Assembly (NCBI GenBank): GCA_025355505.1
Contig: JANXZM010000039.1
Span: forward strand, 1 to 64,000
Reading direction: 5' to 3'
DNA length: 64,000 bases
Origin: Acidobacteriaceae bacterium
GTDB lineage: Bacteria; Acidobacteriota; Terriglobia; Terriglobales; Acidobacteriaceae
Position numbers and translations under genes: made by a program
Shown here: positions 51,256 to 59,632 of the stretch, one piece after another
Layout: each line of letters starts with the position of its first letter
How positions within the stretch are numbered: the stretch's first letter is position 1
The notes under the pieces: model-generated
Database searches by the model: none
What the model was told of the DNA's origin: nothing
The model's input: the letters and a program-made list of their open reading frames with translations, nothing else

Positions 51256-52290
51256 CTATTTCACAGTCTCCTGCGCAGCCGCCGGTTTCTGGCCATACGC
51301 TTTTTCCCACGAGATCACCGGGTTCCGCAACACACCAATTTTTTCAATCTCGCATTCCATCACGTCGCCCGGCTTCAAATACCACGCCTTCGGATCTCCC
51401 GAAAACGCCGCCACGCCCGACACCGTTCCGGTCGACACCACATCCCCCGCGCTGTATCCCATCGGCGAGTAGTGCGAGAGAATCTCCGGTATCTTCACCG
51501 ACATTTTGCTCGAATGCGAGCGCTGCCGCGACTCGCCGTTCACCCTTAGTTCCATGGCCAGGTTATGCGCGTCGGGAATCTCGTCGGCGGTCACGATCCA
51601 CGGCCCCAGCGGGCAGAAAGTGTCAATCCCCTTGCAGAAACTGAACACGCCCGATTTCATCTCGCGGCGCTGAATGTCACGCGCCGTAATGTCGTTGAAA
51701 ATTACGTAGCCGCCGATGTAGCTGGACGCCTCTTCCGGCGTAAAGTGCTTGCCCGCTTTCTTCAGAACCACCGCCAGTTCCAGTTCGTAATCCAGTTCCT
51801 GGGTCAGGTGTTCGGGATAGATCACCGGCTCGTCGTGCCCGATGATCGCGTCGGTGTTCTGAAAAAAGACGATCCACGGCATGACCGGATGCGAAAAGCC
51901 CGCTTTCGTCGCCTCTTCATGGTGCTCGCGAAAGTTGCCCGCCGTGTGAAAAAACTTCTTCGGAATAATGGGTGCCTTCAGCCTTATGTTGCTGAGCGAA
52001 TGGAGCAGCATTTCCCCGCGAGGACCGGCAACCTCGGCGCCGCCCGCAGCGAGGTGCGCGACATAGTCCAGAGCTTTGCGCGCCGCCTCCAGGCTCGTGT
52101 CTCCTCCGCGAAACAGCGCGCGCATCTCGGACGGCACAAGGGCATCGGCCATGCGGTAGAAAATCGCTTCGCTCTCAACGTCGCGCAGGTAGAGCGCACA
52201 AGCCGTGTGCAAATCGACAATTTGGTGGTCGCCAACCAGCGCGCCAATGCGGGATTGCCGCGCAGCATTTTCGAAAGTCACAAGTTTCAT
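51256..52290 (-). CDS. Fumarylacetoacetate hydrolase family protein
   Basis: The 344-residue protein has the FAH fold: K-L-V-T-F at the start, F-H-T-A-G-N-F-R-E-H-H, metal-binding E-L-D-Y-E-L-E-L-A-V-V-L and N-D-I-T-A-R-D-I-Q-R-R-E, then F-C-K-G-I-D-T-F-C-P-L-G-P-W and S-T-G-T-V-S-G-V. Members cleave or decarboxylate acylpyruvates or hydrate dienoates in aromatic and amino-acid breakdown. The frame extends to 52380, but the ATG at 52290 is the normal start. It is just upstream of the HMGL gene; a shared pathway is possible but not proven. Confidence 0.88.
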   Translation of the reverse strand: MKLVTFENAARQSRIGALVGDHQIVDLHTACALYLRDVESEAIFYRMADALVPSEMRALFRGGDTSLEAARKALDYVAHLAAGGAEVAGPRGEMLLHSLSNIRLKAPIIPKKFFHTAGNFREHHEEATKAGFSHPVMPWIVFFQNTDAIIGHDEPVIYPEHLTQELDYELELAVVLKKAGKHFTPEEASSYIGGYVIFNDITARDIQRREMKSGVFSFCKGIDTFCPLGPWIVTADEIPDAHNLAMELRVNGESRQRSHSSKMSVKIPEILSHYSPMGYSAGDVVSTGTVSGVAAFSGDPKAWYLKPGDVMECEIEKIGVLRNPVISWEKAYGQKPAAAQETVK

Positions 52291-52382
52291 CGGAGTTTGC
52301 CTGCAAGTGAAAGCAACTTCAGATTTTATTGACGGAAACGGGCATTGTCCATCGCCAGGACTGAATCGGTAGCGCCCCATTT

Positions 52383-52461
52383 AACCACGAAGGACACAAA
52401 GCAGCACGAAGGAAACCCTCGATGTAAAAGACCTTCGTGTACCTTCGTGTCCTTTGTGGTT
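52383..52461. repeat. Palindromic repeat, family D
   Basis: AACCACGAAGGACACAAAGC and CCTTCGTGTCCTTTGTGGTT arms flank about 40 nt. The repeat lies between the FAH gene and a secreted protein gene. Confidence 0.85.
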
Positions 52462-52485
52462 GATGATTCTCGCTCAGTAGCGGCC

Positions 52486-52974
52486 TTAATCCGCTTTCAC
52501 CACCACATACTTCCGCCCGGCGTACAGCCGGTACGTCGCATCGACTTTTTCAAATTTCAAAGGAACCGGGTGTTTGAGCTGATCGTCGTTCTGACTAGCC
52601 ATCGACAACAGGTCCGTTGCCGCCACGTTCATCACCGTAAATTTGCCATCCTTGAATCCGAATCCGTACGTCCCCGGCTCCAGGGTAGCTCCGTCAAAAC
52701 TGAGTTTGGTTTCGGTAATCAGGAAGCCCTGGTATTTCTCCGCGATGGCGGTGGAATACCCCGATGTATCCACCAGCCCGGCCAGCACCACTTTGCCCGC
52801 GGAGTTCTTCAAGCCGGCCGCATTCCTTAGTTGCACGGCTGCGCTCTGGCCGGCAAAGAAAATCGAGCTCGGAGCAACTTTCTTCACTTGAGCGCCCGTG
52901 AGAATTTGCGCGCCAGCCTGCGCCACAAGAGCCACCAGCACAACCAGCCATATCATCTTGCGATTGCAGTTCAT
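52486..52974 (-). CDS. Small secreted hypothetical protein
   Basis: The 162-residue protein has a signal peptide (I-W-L-V-V-L-V-A-L-V-A-Q-A-G-A-Q). The mature part has the character of a compact beta-rich domain (V-V-L-A-G-L-V-D-T-S-G-Y-S-T-A, L-E-P-G-T-Y-G-F-G-F-K-D-G-K-F-T-V). I do not recognise a family, though similar small proteins occur widely in Acidobacteria. It stands between the FAH gene and ada and has its own gaps on both sides. Confidence 0.68.
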   Translation of the reverse strand: MNCNRKMIWLVVLVALVAQAGAQILTGAQVKKVAPSSIFFAGQSAAVQLRNAAGLKNSAGKVVLAGLVDTSGYSTAIAEKYQGFLITETKLSFDGATLEPGTYGFGFKDGKFTVMNVAATDLLSMASQNDDQLKHPVPLKFEKVDATYRLYAGRKYVVVKAD

Positions 52975-53169
52975 AGTGTGTCCTCTTCAGATTCCTAAAT
53001 TCACTTTTGTCGCATCGAGCCCGCATACTACATGACTCGCTGGATTCTGGCAGTGATGCATGTCACGATTCCATTCGCTGCCCTCATAGCCAACCCCGCA
53101 GTGCGGAAAAAATCGTTTGACCGCAACATTCGGATAGTCCGCGGGGCGCGACTGCCCTAGGCTAGCTGC

Positions 53170-54306
53170 ATGGCCACCAATGCGATACTTTCAGAAGAAG
53201 AAGCGGCGATGAAGGCAACTCCAAAACGGACAGCGAAACGAACCGCGGCGCAAGTAATGGACCGCCGCTGGCAAGCCGTGCTCGATCGTGACAGCTCGCT
53301 CGACGGAGCCTTCGTTTTCGGCGTCTCGAGCACCGGCATATTCTGCCGCCCTTCGTGTCCGGCGAAACGTCCGCGCCGCGAGAACGTCAGCTTTTTTGAT
53401 CACTTCCTTCAAGCTGAACAGGCCGGCTATCGCGCCTGCCTGCGTTGCCGTCCCAAGGCTGTGGACGGAAACCCGCAATCCGCCCTGGTCCGCGCGATGT
53501 GCCGCTTCATCGAGCAGCACATCATCGATCAATCTACGGAAGACCGCCTGACGCTCAGCCTGCTGGCCAAAGAATTCCGCCGCAGTTCTTTCCACTTGCA
53601 GCGGACGTTCAAGTCGGTGCTAGGCGTGTCGCCGAAGGCCTACATGGACGCCTGCCGCCTGCGGCAGGTGAAACAGAATTTACAGGCCGGCCACTCGGTG
53701 ACGACCGCGCTCCATGCCGCCGGATACGGCTCCAGCAGTCGCCTCTACGAGCGCACCGCCACGCAACTCGGCATGACCCCGGAGAAATACCGCCGCGGCG
53801 CTGTGGCCGCCGTCGTCCGCTACACCATCGCCAGTTCGCCTCTCGGACGCATGCTGATCGCCGCCACCGACAAAGGCATCTGCTCAATTCAGTTTGCCAA
53901 CTCCGATCGGCAGCTTCAGCAAGGCTTGATCCGCGAATTTCCTTTCGCCGTTCGCCGCCGCGACGATGCCACCATGGCACAATGGCGAGTCAGCCTAACT
54001 AGCTTGATGGAGGGACGCGAGGCGAATCCCTCTCTCCCGCTAGACATACGGGCCACCGCCTTTCAACGCCGAGTCTGGGAGGCGCTCCAGAAAATTCCGC
54101 GCGGAGAAACGCGCTCCTACAGCGCCGTGGCGAAAAAGATCGGCATGCCGAAAGCCACCCGAGCCGTAGCCCGAGCCTGCGCAACGAATCCAGTAGCGGT
54201 CGCGATCCCCTGCCACCGCGTAGTGCGTCAGGATGGCGAGTTAGGCGGCTACCGCTGGGGCTTAGAACGCAAAGAGCAATTGCTAAAGCTGGAACGGCAA
54301 CCGTAG
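53170..54306 (+). CDS. ada: Ada: bifunctional DNA-methyl repair protein and regulator
   Basis: The 378-residue protein has the zinc methyl-phosphotriester domain (about 30-100) with G-I-F-C-R-P-S-C-P-A-K and A-C-L-R-C-R-P, an AraC-type helix-turn-helix (about 105-215), and the O6-methylguanine-DNA methyltransferase domain with the acceptor Cys in V-A-I-P-C-H-R-V. All three parts are complete, as in E. coli Ada. It repairs alkylated DNA and, when methylated, activates the repair genes; autoregulation is likely. The 3' end overlaps a family C repeat and ada is convergent with ftsW. No alkB or alkA is near. Confidence 0.94.
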   Translation: MATNAILSEEEAAMKATPKRTAKRTAAQVMDRRWQAVLDRDSSLDGAFVFGVSSTGIFCRPSCPAKRPRRENVSFFDHFLQAEQAGYRACLRCRPKAVDGNPQSALVRAMCRFIEQHIIDQSTEDRLTLSLLAKEFRRSSFHLQRTFKSVLGVSPKAYMDACRLRQVKQNLQAGHSVTTALHAAGYGSSSRLYERTATQLGMTPEKYRRGAVAAVVRYTIASSPLGRMLIAATDKGICSIQFANSDRQLQQGLIREFPFAVRRRDDATMAQWRVSLTSLMEGREANPSLPLDIRATAFQRRVWEALQKIPRGETRSYSAVAKKIGMPKATRAVARACATNPVAVAIPCHRVVRQDGELGGYRWGLERKEQLLKLERQP

Positions 54307-54379
54307 AGACGGGGCTTGCCACGTCTTGTCGCCAGTATTGTCGCCTCGTCTGCGGAGACGCGGCAAGTCGCGTCTCTAC
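54303..54379. repeat. Palindromic repeat, family C, at the ada-ftsW junction
   Basis: GTAGAGACGGGGCTTGCCAC and GCGGCAAGTCGCGTCTCTAC arms lie between the two convergent genes. The repeat contains the last bases of ada and the TAG of ftsW (54376-54378). Confidence 0.85.
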
Positions 54380-55467
54380 TCTGCCTGCTTCGTGATATTC
54401 AGCAGCACCCCAACGCACATCAGCGTCACGAACAGAGACGATCCGCCATAAGAAACAAACGGCAGCGGGATTCCTTTGGTCGGCATCAAGCCCAGCACAA
54501 CGCTGATGTTGATAAAAGCCTGCAGCACGATCATGCTGGTGATTCCGACGGCAAGGAAGCGGCCGAAGTTATCTTGCGTCCGCAGCGCCGCGCGTGTTCC
54601 GCGCCATAGGAAGATCGCAAAAAGAATGACGACGGCAAGCGCTCCAACCAGCCCCAACTCTTCGGCGGTAACGGCGAAAATAAAATCAGTGTGCGGCTCG
54701 GGAAGATAAAACAGTTTCTGCTTCCCTTCCATCAGGCCCAGCCCGGTCACGCCGCCGGTCGCGACTGCAATCAGCGACTGGATAATGTGGAAGCCAAACC
54801 CCTTCGGATCGGCGTACGGATTCAGAAAAGCCAGGATGCGGTCTTTCCTGTATGACACGTGAAAAATCAGGAAATACAGTGGCACAAGCGCGGCCGCAAA
54901 CGCGTATCCGAAGTACCGCAGGCGGATGCCGGCGACAAACAGGATACAAGCGGTAATCCCCGCGCAGGCGATGGCAGTGCCGAGGTCCGGCTGAAAAACA
55001 ATCAGTCCAAGAAGAACTACGGTGGGCGTCACAGCGGGGATCAGCGTGTTGCGCCAGTCGTCCACGGCGTTGGTCTTGTTTTCGAGAAACCATGCAAGAA
55101 ACAGGATGAGCGCGGGCTTGGCCAACTCCGAAGGCTGCAAAGAAATCGGACCCACGTGGAACCAACGGTGCGTGCCGTGAGCGCGATCAAGAAAAAAAAC
55201 GAGAACAAGCAGAAGGGTCGTTAAGCCGAGAAACGTGAAAACCAGCGCCGGATGTTGCAGGCGCTTATAGTCCACCTTCATGGCCAACACCATCACGGCG
55301 AGTCCCGCGACGGCCCATACCAGTTGCTTCACCAGGAATTCGTAAGCCGAGCCGAACCGCTCCTTAGCCATCACTGCCGAGGCGCTGAAGATCATGACCA
55401 GTCCAATAAAAACCAGGATCGTGGTCACGGTGAACATCCAGCGATCGACGCTGACCCGCTTCGCCAT
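54376..55467 (-). CDS. ftsW: Lipid II polymerase FtsW
   Basis: The 363-residue SEDS-family protein has about ten membrane helices. Motifs include F-S-A-S-A-V-M-A at the first helix end, S-L-Q-P-S-E-L-A-K-P-A-L, F-Q-P-D-L-G-T-A, Y-R-K-D-R-I-L-A-F-L-N-P and F-V-S-Y-G-G-S-S-L. It builds septal glycan strands from lipid II with FtsI. It is the last gene of the minus-strand wall cluster here; downstream the normal partners (murG, murC, ftsQ, ftsA, ftsZ) are missing and ada is convergent. The final codon lies in a palindromic repeat. Confidence 0.95.
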   Translation of the reverse strand: MAKRVSVDRWMFTVTTILVFIGLVMIFSASAVMAKERFGSAYEFLVKQLVWAVAGLAVMVLAMKVDYKRLQHPALVFTFLGLTTLLLVLVFFLDRAHGTHRWFHVGPISLQPSELAKPALILFLAWFLENKTNAVDDWRNTLIPAVTPTVVLLGLIVFQPDLGTAIACAGITACILFVAGIRLRYFGYAFAAALVPLYFLIFHVSYRKDRILAFLNPYADPKGFGFHIIQSLIAVATGGVTGLGLMEGKQKLFYLPEPHTDFIFAVTAEELGLVGALAVVILFAIFLWRGTRAALRTQDNFGRFLAVGITSMIVLQAFINISVVLGLMPTKGIPLPFVSYGGSSLFVTLMCVGVLLNITKQAE

Positions 55468-55479
55468 AGAAGATCATTT

Positions 55480-55500
55480 CACCACGGAGACACGAAGACA
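55480..55500. repeat. Partial family D repeat
   Basis: CACCACGGAGACACGAAGAC, a single arm, lies in the 94-bp gap between ftsW and murD. Confidence 0.55.
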
Positions 55501-55560
55501 TGCAGGAGTTTCGGCTGTGGATTCTGGGCAGGGGATAACTGAGTTGGTTCCACGCGCCAA

Positions 55561-56931
55561 CTACCCTAACGTGGAACGAGACATTGCCAGGGAATGCACT
55601 GTCTCTTTGAACACTTTGCCGCGGTGTTCGTAGCTCTGAAACTGATCGAAGCTCGCGCAGGCCGGAGCTAGAAGAATAACGTCGCCGGGCACAGCGGACT
55701 CGCTGGCCCGCCGGACGGCGTTTTCCAGAGTTTCCGCATGTTCGATTTCGGCAGCTCCCTGAATCTGCGATTCGATCTTGGCGGCTGCGGCCCCTATGGT
55801 GTACACGCGCTTCACTCGCTGTCGCAACAACTCATGGAGCACGGTGTAGTCGCTGCCCTTATCCTTGCCACCCAGAATCAGGTGAATGTTAGCCGGGAAA
55901 GATTCCAGCGCTTTGATGGTGGCGTCCACGTTCGTGGCTTTGGAATCGTTGTAATAATCCACGCCTGCGACCCTGGCCACAAATTCCAGCCGGTGCTCGA
56001 CCGCTTTAAAATTCCCCACGGCCTGGCGGATTGGTTCAGGCTGGCAGCCGACAAGCATGCCGATGACGACGCCTGCGAGCACATTTTCCAAATTGTGCCC
56101 ACCTCTCAACCGGACTTCGGAAAGTGGGAGGATTTCGCGTTCATTGTGGCCGTCCCGGAAGTAAATATGCGTGCCGCGGACAAAGACTCCCTTTTCAATC
56201 TCCTTCTTTCGGCTGAACCAGAACAACTGCGCGCCGGTGCGGTCCGACAATCCAGCGGTGGTGGGATCATCGGCGTTGAGGACGGTGAAATCCTCCTGTC
56301 GTTGGTTCTCGAAGATGCGCGCCTTGGCGTTGACGTAATTGACAAAAGTCTTGTGGCGATCGAGATGATCGGGCGTGATGTTCAGAATCACCGCAATCCG
56401 CGGACGAAATTCAACGATCGTTTCCAGTTGAAAGCTTGACACTTCAAGCACAGTCCAGGTCGCGGGCCCGGCCTGATCCACAAAACTGATGGCAGGCGTC
56501 CCGATATTGCCGCCAACCAGTGTTGAGAATTTTCCGGCGGCAATAATTTCGCCGGCCAATGCGGTGGTGGTGGTTTTGCCGTTGGCTCCGGTAATGGCTG
56601 CGATCGGACCAGGCAGAAACCGCGCGGCAAGTTCGATTTCGCCGATGACCGGCTCTCCCAGGTTGCGCGCCTGCACCAGTTGCGGCGCATCGACCGGTAC
56701 GCCCGGGCTGACCACGATTAAGTCTTGTCCACGAAATGTGCGGTCGCCGTGGCCGCCGGTTTCCACCGTGATCCCATGCTCCAGCAGGAGCAGAATTTCA
56801 TTGCGAAGCTCGGCTTCGGGCTTGGAATCCGACACCGTGACGCGGGCGCCGCGCGATTTAAGAAAAAGCGCCGAGGCCACGCCGGACTTGCCGAGACCGA
56901 CCACCAGCACGCGTTTGTTGTTGAGATCCAT
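55561..56931 (-). CDS. murD: UDP-N-acetylmuramoyl-L-alanine:D-glutamate ligase
   Basis: The 456-residue Mur ligase has the N-domain V-L-V-V-G-L-G-K-S-G-V-A, the ATP-binding G-A-N-G-K-T-T-T-T, N-I-T-P-D-H-L-D-R-H, and Y-N-D-S-K-A-T-N (the MurD-specific segment). It adds D-glutamate to the muramoyl precursor in the cytoplasm. The frame begins with a TTG three codons upstream; the ATG at 56931 is preferred. mraY lies 129 nt upstream with an AT-rich palindromic repeat in the gap. Confidence 0.95.
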   Translation of the reverse strand: MDLNNKRVLVVGLGKSGVASALFLKSRGARVTVSDSKPEAELRNEILLLLEHGITVETGGHGDRTFRGQDLIVVSPGVPVDAPQLVQARNLGEPVIGEIELAARFLPGPIAAITGANGKTTTTALAGEIIAAGKFSTLVGGNIGTPAISFVDQAGPATWTVLEVSSFQLETIVEFRPRIAVILNITPDHLDRHKTFVNYVNAKARIFENQRQEDFTVLNADDPTTAGLSDRTGAQLFWFSRKKEIEKGVFVRGTHIYFRDGHNEREILPLSEVRLRGGHNLENVLAGVVIGMLVGCQPEPIRQAVGNFKAVEHRLEFVARVAGVDYYNDSKATNVDATIKALESFPANIHLILGGKDKGSDYTVLHELLRQRVKRVYTIGAAAAKIESQIQGAAEIEHAETLENAVRRASESAVPGDVILLAPACASFDQFQSYEHRGKVFKETVHSLAMSRSTLG

Positions 56932-56949
56932 CGAGTTCAATTGGGAATT

Positions 56950-57050
56950 GGGTGATTTGTAATTTGGTAATTTGGCAATTTGAAACCGATCCCATGCTGT
57001 TTGATCAAGGGTTCTTAAATTGCCAAATTACCCGATTACAAAATTACAAA
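56950..57050. repeat. AT-rich palindromic repeat, family E
   Basis: GATTTGTAATTTGGTAATTTG and GCCAAATTACCCGATTACAA arms flank a GATCCCATGC loop. It shares GATCGGTTTCAAATT and the AATTTGG/TAATTTG pattern with 51191-51253. Very AT-rich in a GC-rich context. Confidence 0.8.
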
Positions 57051-57059
57051 ATCTTTCTT

Positions 57060-58193
57060 CTACCTCAGTTTCAGCGTTGTCAGCGCAAACAGCGCGAACA
57101 CCAGCGAAGCGATCCAGAAGCGCACAATCACCTTCGACTCCGACCAGCCCAGCAGTTCGAAGTGATGGTGGATTGGCGCCATCTTGAAAATGCGTTTTTT
57201 GCGCAGCTTGTAGGAACCAACCTGCAGGATCACCGAGAGCGCCTCGATGACAAAAATCCCTCCAATGAACGGCAGCAACAGCTCCTGTTTGATCATGACG
57301 GCTACAGTGCCAATCGCGCCGCCCAGCGCCAGCGAGCCGACGTCGCCCATGAACACTTCCGCCGGATGCGCGTTGTACCAGAGAAATCCAATGGACGAAC
57401 CAACCATGGCTCCGCAAAAAATCGTCAGTTCGCCGATCTGCGGCATGCGCTGCAACTCCAGGTAGGTGGCAAAAGTGGCGTGGCCGCTGAGGTAGGTGAG
57501 AACTGCGAGCGCTCCGGCCGCGATCACCGTACAGCCGATCGCGAGCCCGTCAAGGCCGTCGGTAAGATTCACGGCATTGCTCGATCCCACAATCACAATC
57601 ACCACGAAAACCACGAACGGCAGGAAGGCCAGCGGCCAGAGTTGGGGATGAACCGCCCATCTCTGGATCACGAGGTCGGGGTGGAACTGCTTGAAGAAGG
57701 GAACAACCAGCCTGGTTGTGTATTCTCCGCGGTGCTGTAAAACGATCAGCGCGATCGCAATCGCGATGCTGGCCCCGATCTGAAAGCCCAGCTTGGCGCG
57801 TGCGGTAAGGCCGAGATTGCGGCGATGAACGACTTTAAGGTAGTCGTCGGCAAAACCGATCGCACCGAACACGATCGTGGAAAACACGGCGATCCAGACA
57901 AACGGATTGCTCAGGTCCGCCCAGAGCAATGTAGGCACCAGGATGGCAATGGCGATCAACAGACCACCCATGGTCGGCGTGCCCGCTTTTTTCTGATGAG
58001 CCTGCGGACCTTCTTCGCGGATGTATTGCCCGATCTGGAAATCGCGCAGGCGCCGAATAACGATCGGCCCAACGATCAAGCCGGTGAAAAGGGCGGTGAG
58101 GCTGGCGAAGGCTGTGCGGAAAGTCAGGTACCGAAAAATGCGGAAGGGCGGAAAATAATGGAAGAGCTTCAGGTAGAGCAGCCAGTAGAGCAA
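57060..58193 (-). CDS. mraY: Phospho-N-acetylmuramoyl-pentapeptide transferase
   Basis: The 377-residue protein has ten membrane helices and the MraY signature F-A-D-D-Y-L-K-V-V-H-R-R-N-L-G-L-T, N-L-T-D-G-L-D-G-L-A, H-P-A-E-V-F-M-G-D-V-G-S-L-A-L-G, and H-H-H-F-E-L-L-G-W. It makes lipid I on the membrane. The start is TTG at 58193, with GGAGG close upstream, as the first residues (L-Y-W-L-L-Y-L) form the expected N-terminus. It lies between murF (41 nt gap) and murD. Confidence 0.96.
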   Translation of the reverse strand: MLYWLLYLKLFHYFPPFRIFRYLTFRTAFASLTALFTGLIVGPIVIRRLRDFQIGQYIREEGPQAHQKKAGTPTMGGLLIAIAILVPTLLWADLSNPFVWIAVFSTIVFGAIGFADDYLKVVHRRNLGLTARAKLGFQIGASIAIAIALIVLQHRGEYTTRLVVPFFKQFHPDLVIQRWAVHPQLWPLAFLPFVVFVVIVIVGSSNAVNLTDGLDGLAIGCTVIAAGALAVLTYLSGHATFATYLELQRMPQIGELTIFCGAMVGSSIGFLWYNAHPAEVFMGDVGSLALGGAIGTVAVMIKQELLLPFIGGIFVIEALSVILQVGSYKLRKKRIFKMAPIHHHFELLGWSESKVIVRFWIASLVFALFALTTLKLR

Positions 58194-58234
58194 TCCGCCT
58201 CCGACACCAGTTATCAGCTATCAGTTTTCAGCTA

Positions 58235-59632
58235 TCACTTCCCAACGCCAGGGGCGGAGGGAAAACCGATTTTTCGTTGCCACGTCTCCAGCGCTTTTTC
58301 CAGTTTCACGCCCCGAGACGCTTTCAGCAATACGACATCGCCTTCGCGAGTTTCGCGCGCAAGCCACTCGCCGGCTTCTTCTGGCGTCGCGACGAATTCC
58401 GCCTTCATTCCCGCTTTGCGCGCCGCTTCCACCATCGGCTTCGCCAGGTCCCGCACACCGAGCAGAAAGTCAAGTTTACTTCCGGCCATGTAATGTCCAC
58501 AGTGGCGATGCAGCTGCTCACCGGTGGCGCCGAGTTCCAGCATCTCACCGGCAACAACAATCCGGCGCCGGGCGGGCATGCCTGCCAGAGTATCCACCGC
58601 AGCCATAAGCGCCTTCGGACTTGAATTGTAGCAATCGTACAGCACCGTGATGTTACCCAGTTGGACGACCTGTCCGCGCTTGTCGGCGGGTTGGAGGGAC
58701 GGCAGAGCTCCGGCGATCTCTGAGGGGGTGATGCCGTGCTCAAGCGCAATGGCGGCCGCGGCGAGAACGTTATACACATTGTGTTTGCCAAGCAGCGGAC
58801 TCTGCACCGGCTGGCGCACTTCCCGGCTGATCAGATCGAAGCGCGTGCCTTCAGGTCCGAGTACCTCGATGTTTTCCGCCCGCACATCTGCCGTTGCCTT
58901 AAATCCGAACATGACAACCTTGCCCCTGAAGTCGCGTCCGAACTGGCACACATATTCGTCGTCGGCATTCAACACTGCGGTGCCGCCGTGCGGAAGAGCT
59001 CCGATCAGTTCATACTTCGCGCGCGCAATTCCGGCGATCGAGTTAAAACTTTCCAAGTGTACGGGAGCCACATTGGTGACCACGGCCTGATTCGGCAGGG
59101 CGATGCGCGCCAAGGCGGAGATTTCACCGGAGTGGGACATCCCCATCTCGACCACGGCGACGTCGTATTCCGGCTCAAGCGTCAGCAGCCCCAGTGGCAG
59201 ACCAAAATGATTGTTGAAATTTCCCTTAGTGCGATGCACGCGGTACTTGATCGCGAGCAAATGGGCCATCGCTTCCTTGGTCGTCGTCTTGCCCATCGAA
59301 CCGGTGACGCCGATGGCAGTCTTGCCCCACATTTTCCGGACCGCCGTCGCCAGCATCTGGAGCCCGGCGAGAGTGTCATCAACGCCAAGCAGGCCGGCAG
59401 GGTTGGAATAGCGTGCCAACTGCCCTTTCGCGACCACCGCGGCAATCGCGCCCCGGCTCAGTGCCTGCTCGACGAAGTCGTGTCCGTCGAGACGCTCGCC
59501 TTTGACCGCAAAGAAAACTTCGCCAGGTTGCACGGTGCGGGAATCGATGGAATATCCCTGGGCGGTCGCGCGCCCGTCGTATTGGCCAGTCGCGGAAATA
59601 AATTCGGCGATGCGGGAGAGAAGAAGTTTCAT
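58235..59632 (-). CDS. murF: UDP-N-acetylmuramoyl-tripeptide:D-alanyl-D-alanine ligase
   Basis: The 465-residue Mur ligase has D-S-R-T-V-Q-P-G-E-V-F-F-A-V-K-G at the N-domain, the P-loop G-S-M-G-K-T-T-T-K and N-N-H-F-G-L-P-L-G-L-L. The end shows Y-N-S-S-P-K-A. It adds D-Ala-D-Ala to the tripeptide precursor. The ATG at 59632 overlaps the murE stop by four bases (ATGA), so the two are translationally coupled. A much longer upstream frame is merely the reading of murE DNA. Confidence 0.95.
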   Translation of the reverse strand: MKLLLSRIAEFISATGQYDGRATAQGYSIDSRTVQPGEVFFAVKGERLDGHDFVEQALSRGAIAAVVAKGQLARYSNPAGLLGVDDTLAGLQMLATAVRKMWGKTAIGVTGSMGKTTTKEAMAHLLAIKYRVHRTKGNFNNHFGLPLGLLTLEPEYDVAVVEMGMSHSGEISALARIALPNQAVVTNVAPVHLESFNSIAGIARAKYELIGALPHGGTAVLNADDEYVCQFGRDFRGKVVMFGFKATADVRAENIEVLGPEGTRFDLISREVRQPVQSPLLGKHNVYNVLAAAAIALEHGITPSEIAGALPSLQPADKRGQVVQLGNITVLYDCYNSSPKALMAAVDTLAGMPARRRIVVAGEMLELGATGEQLHRHCGHYMAGSKLDFLLGVRDLAKPMVEAARKAGMKAEFVATPEEAGEWLARETREGDVVLLKASRGVKLEKALETWQRKIGFPSAPGVGK

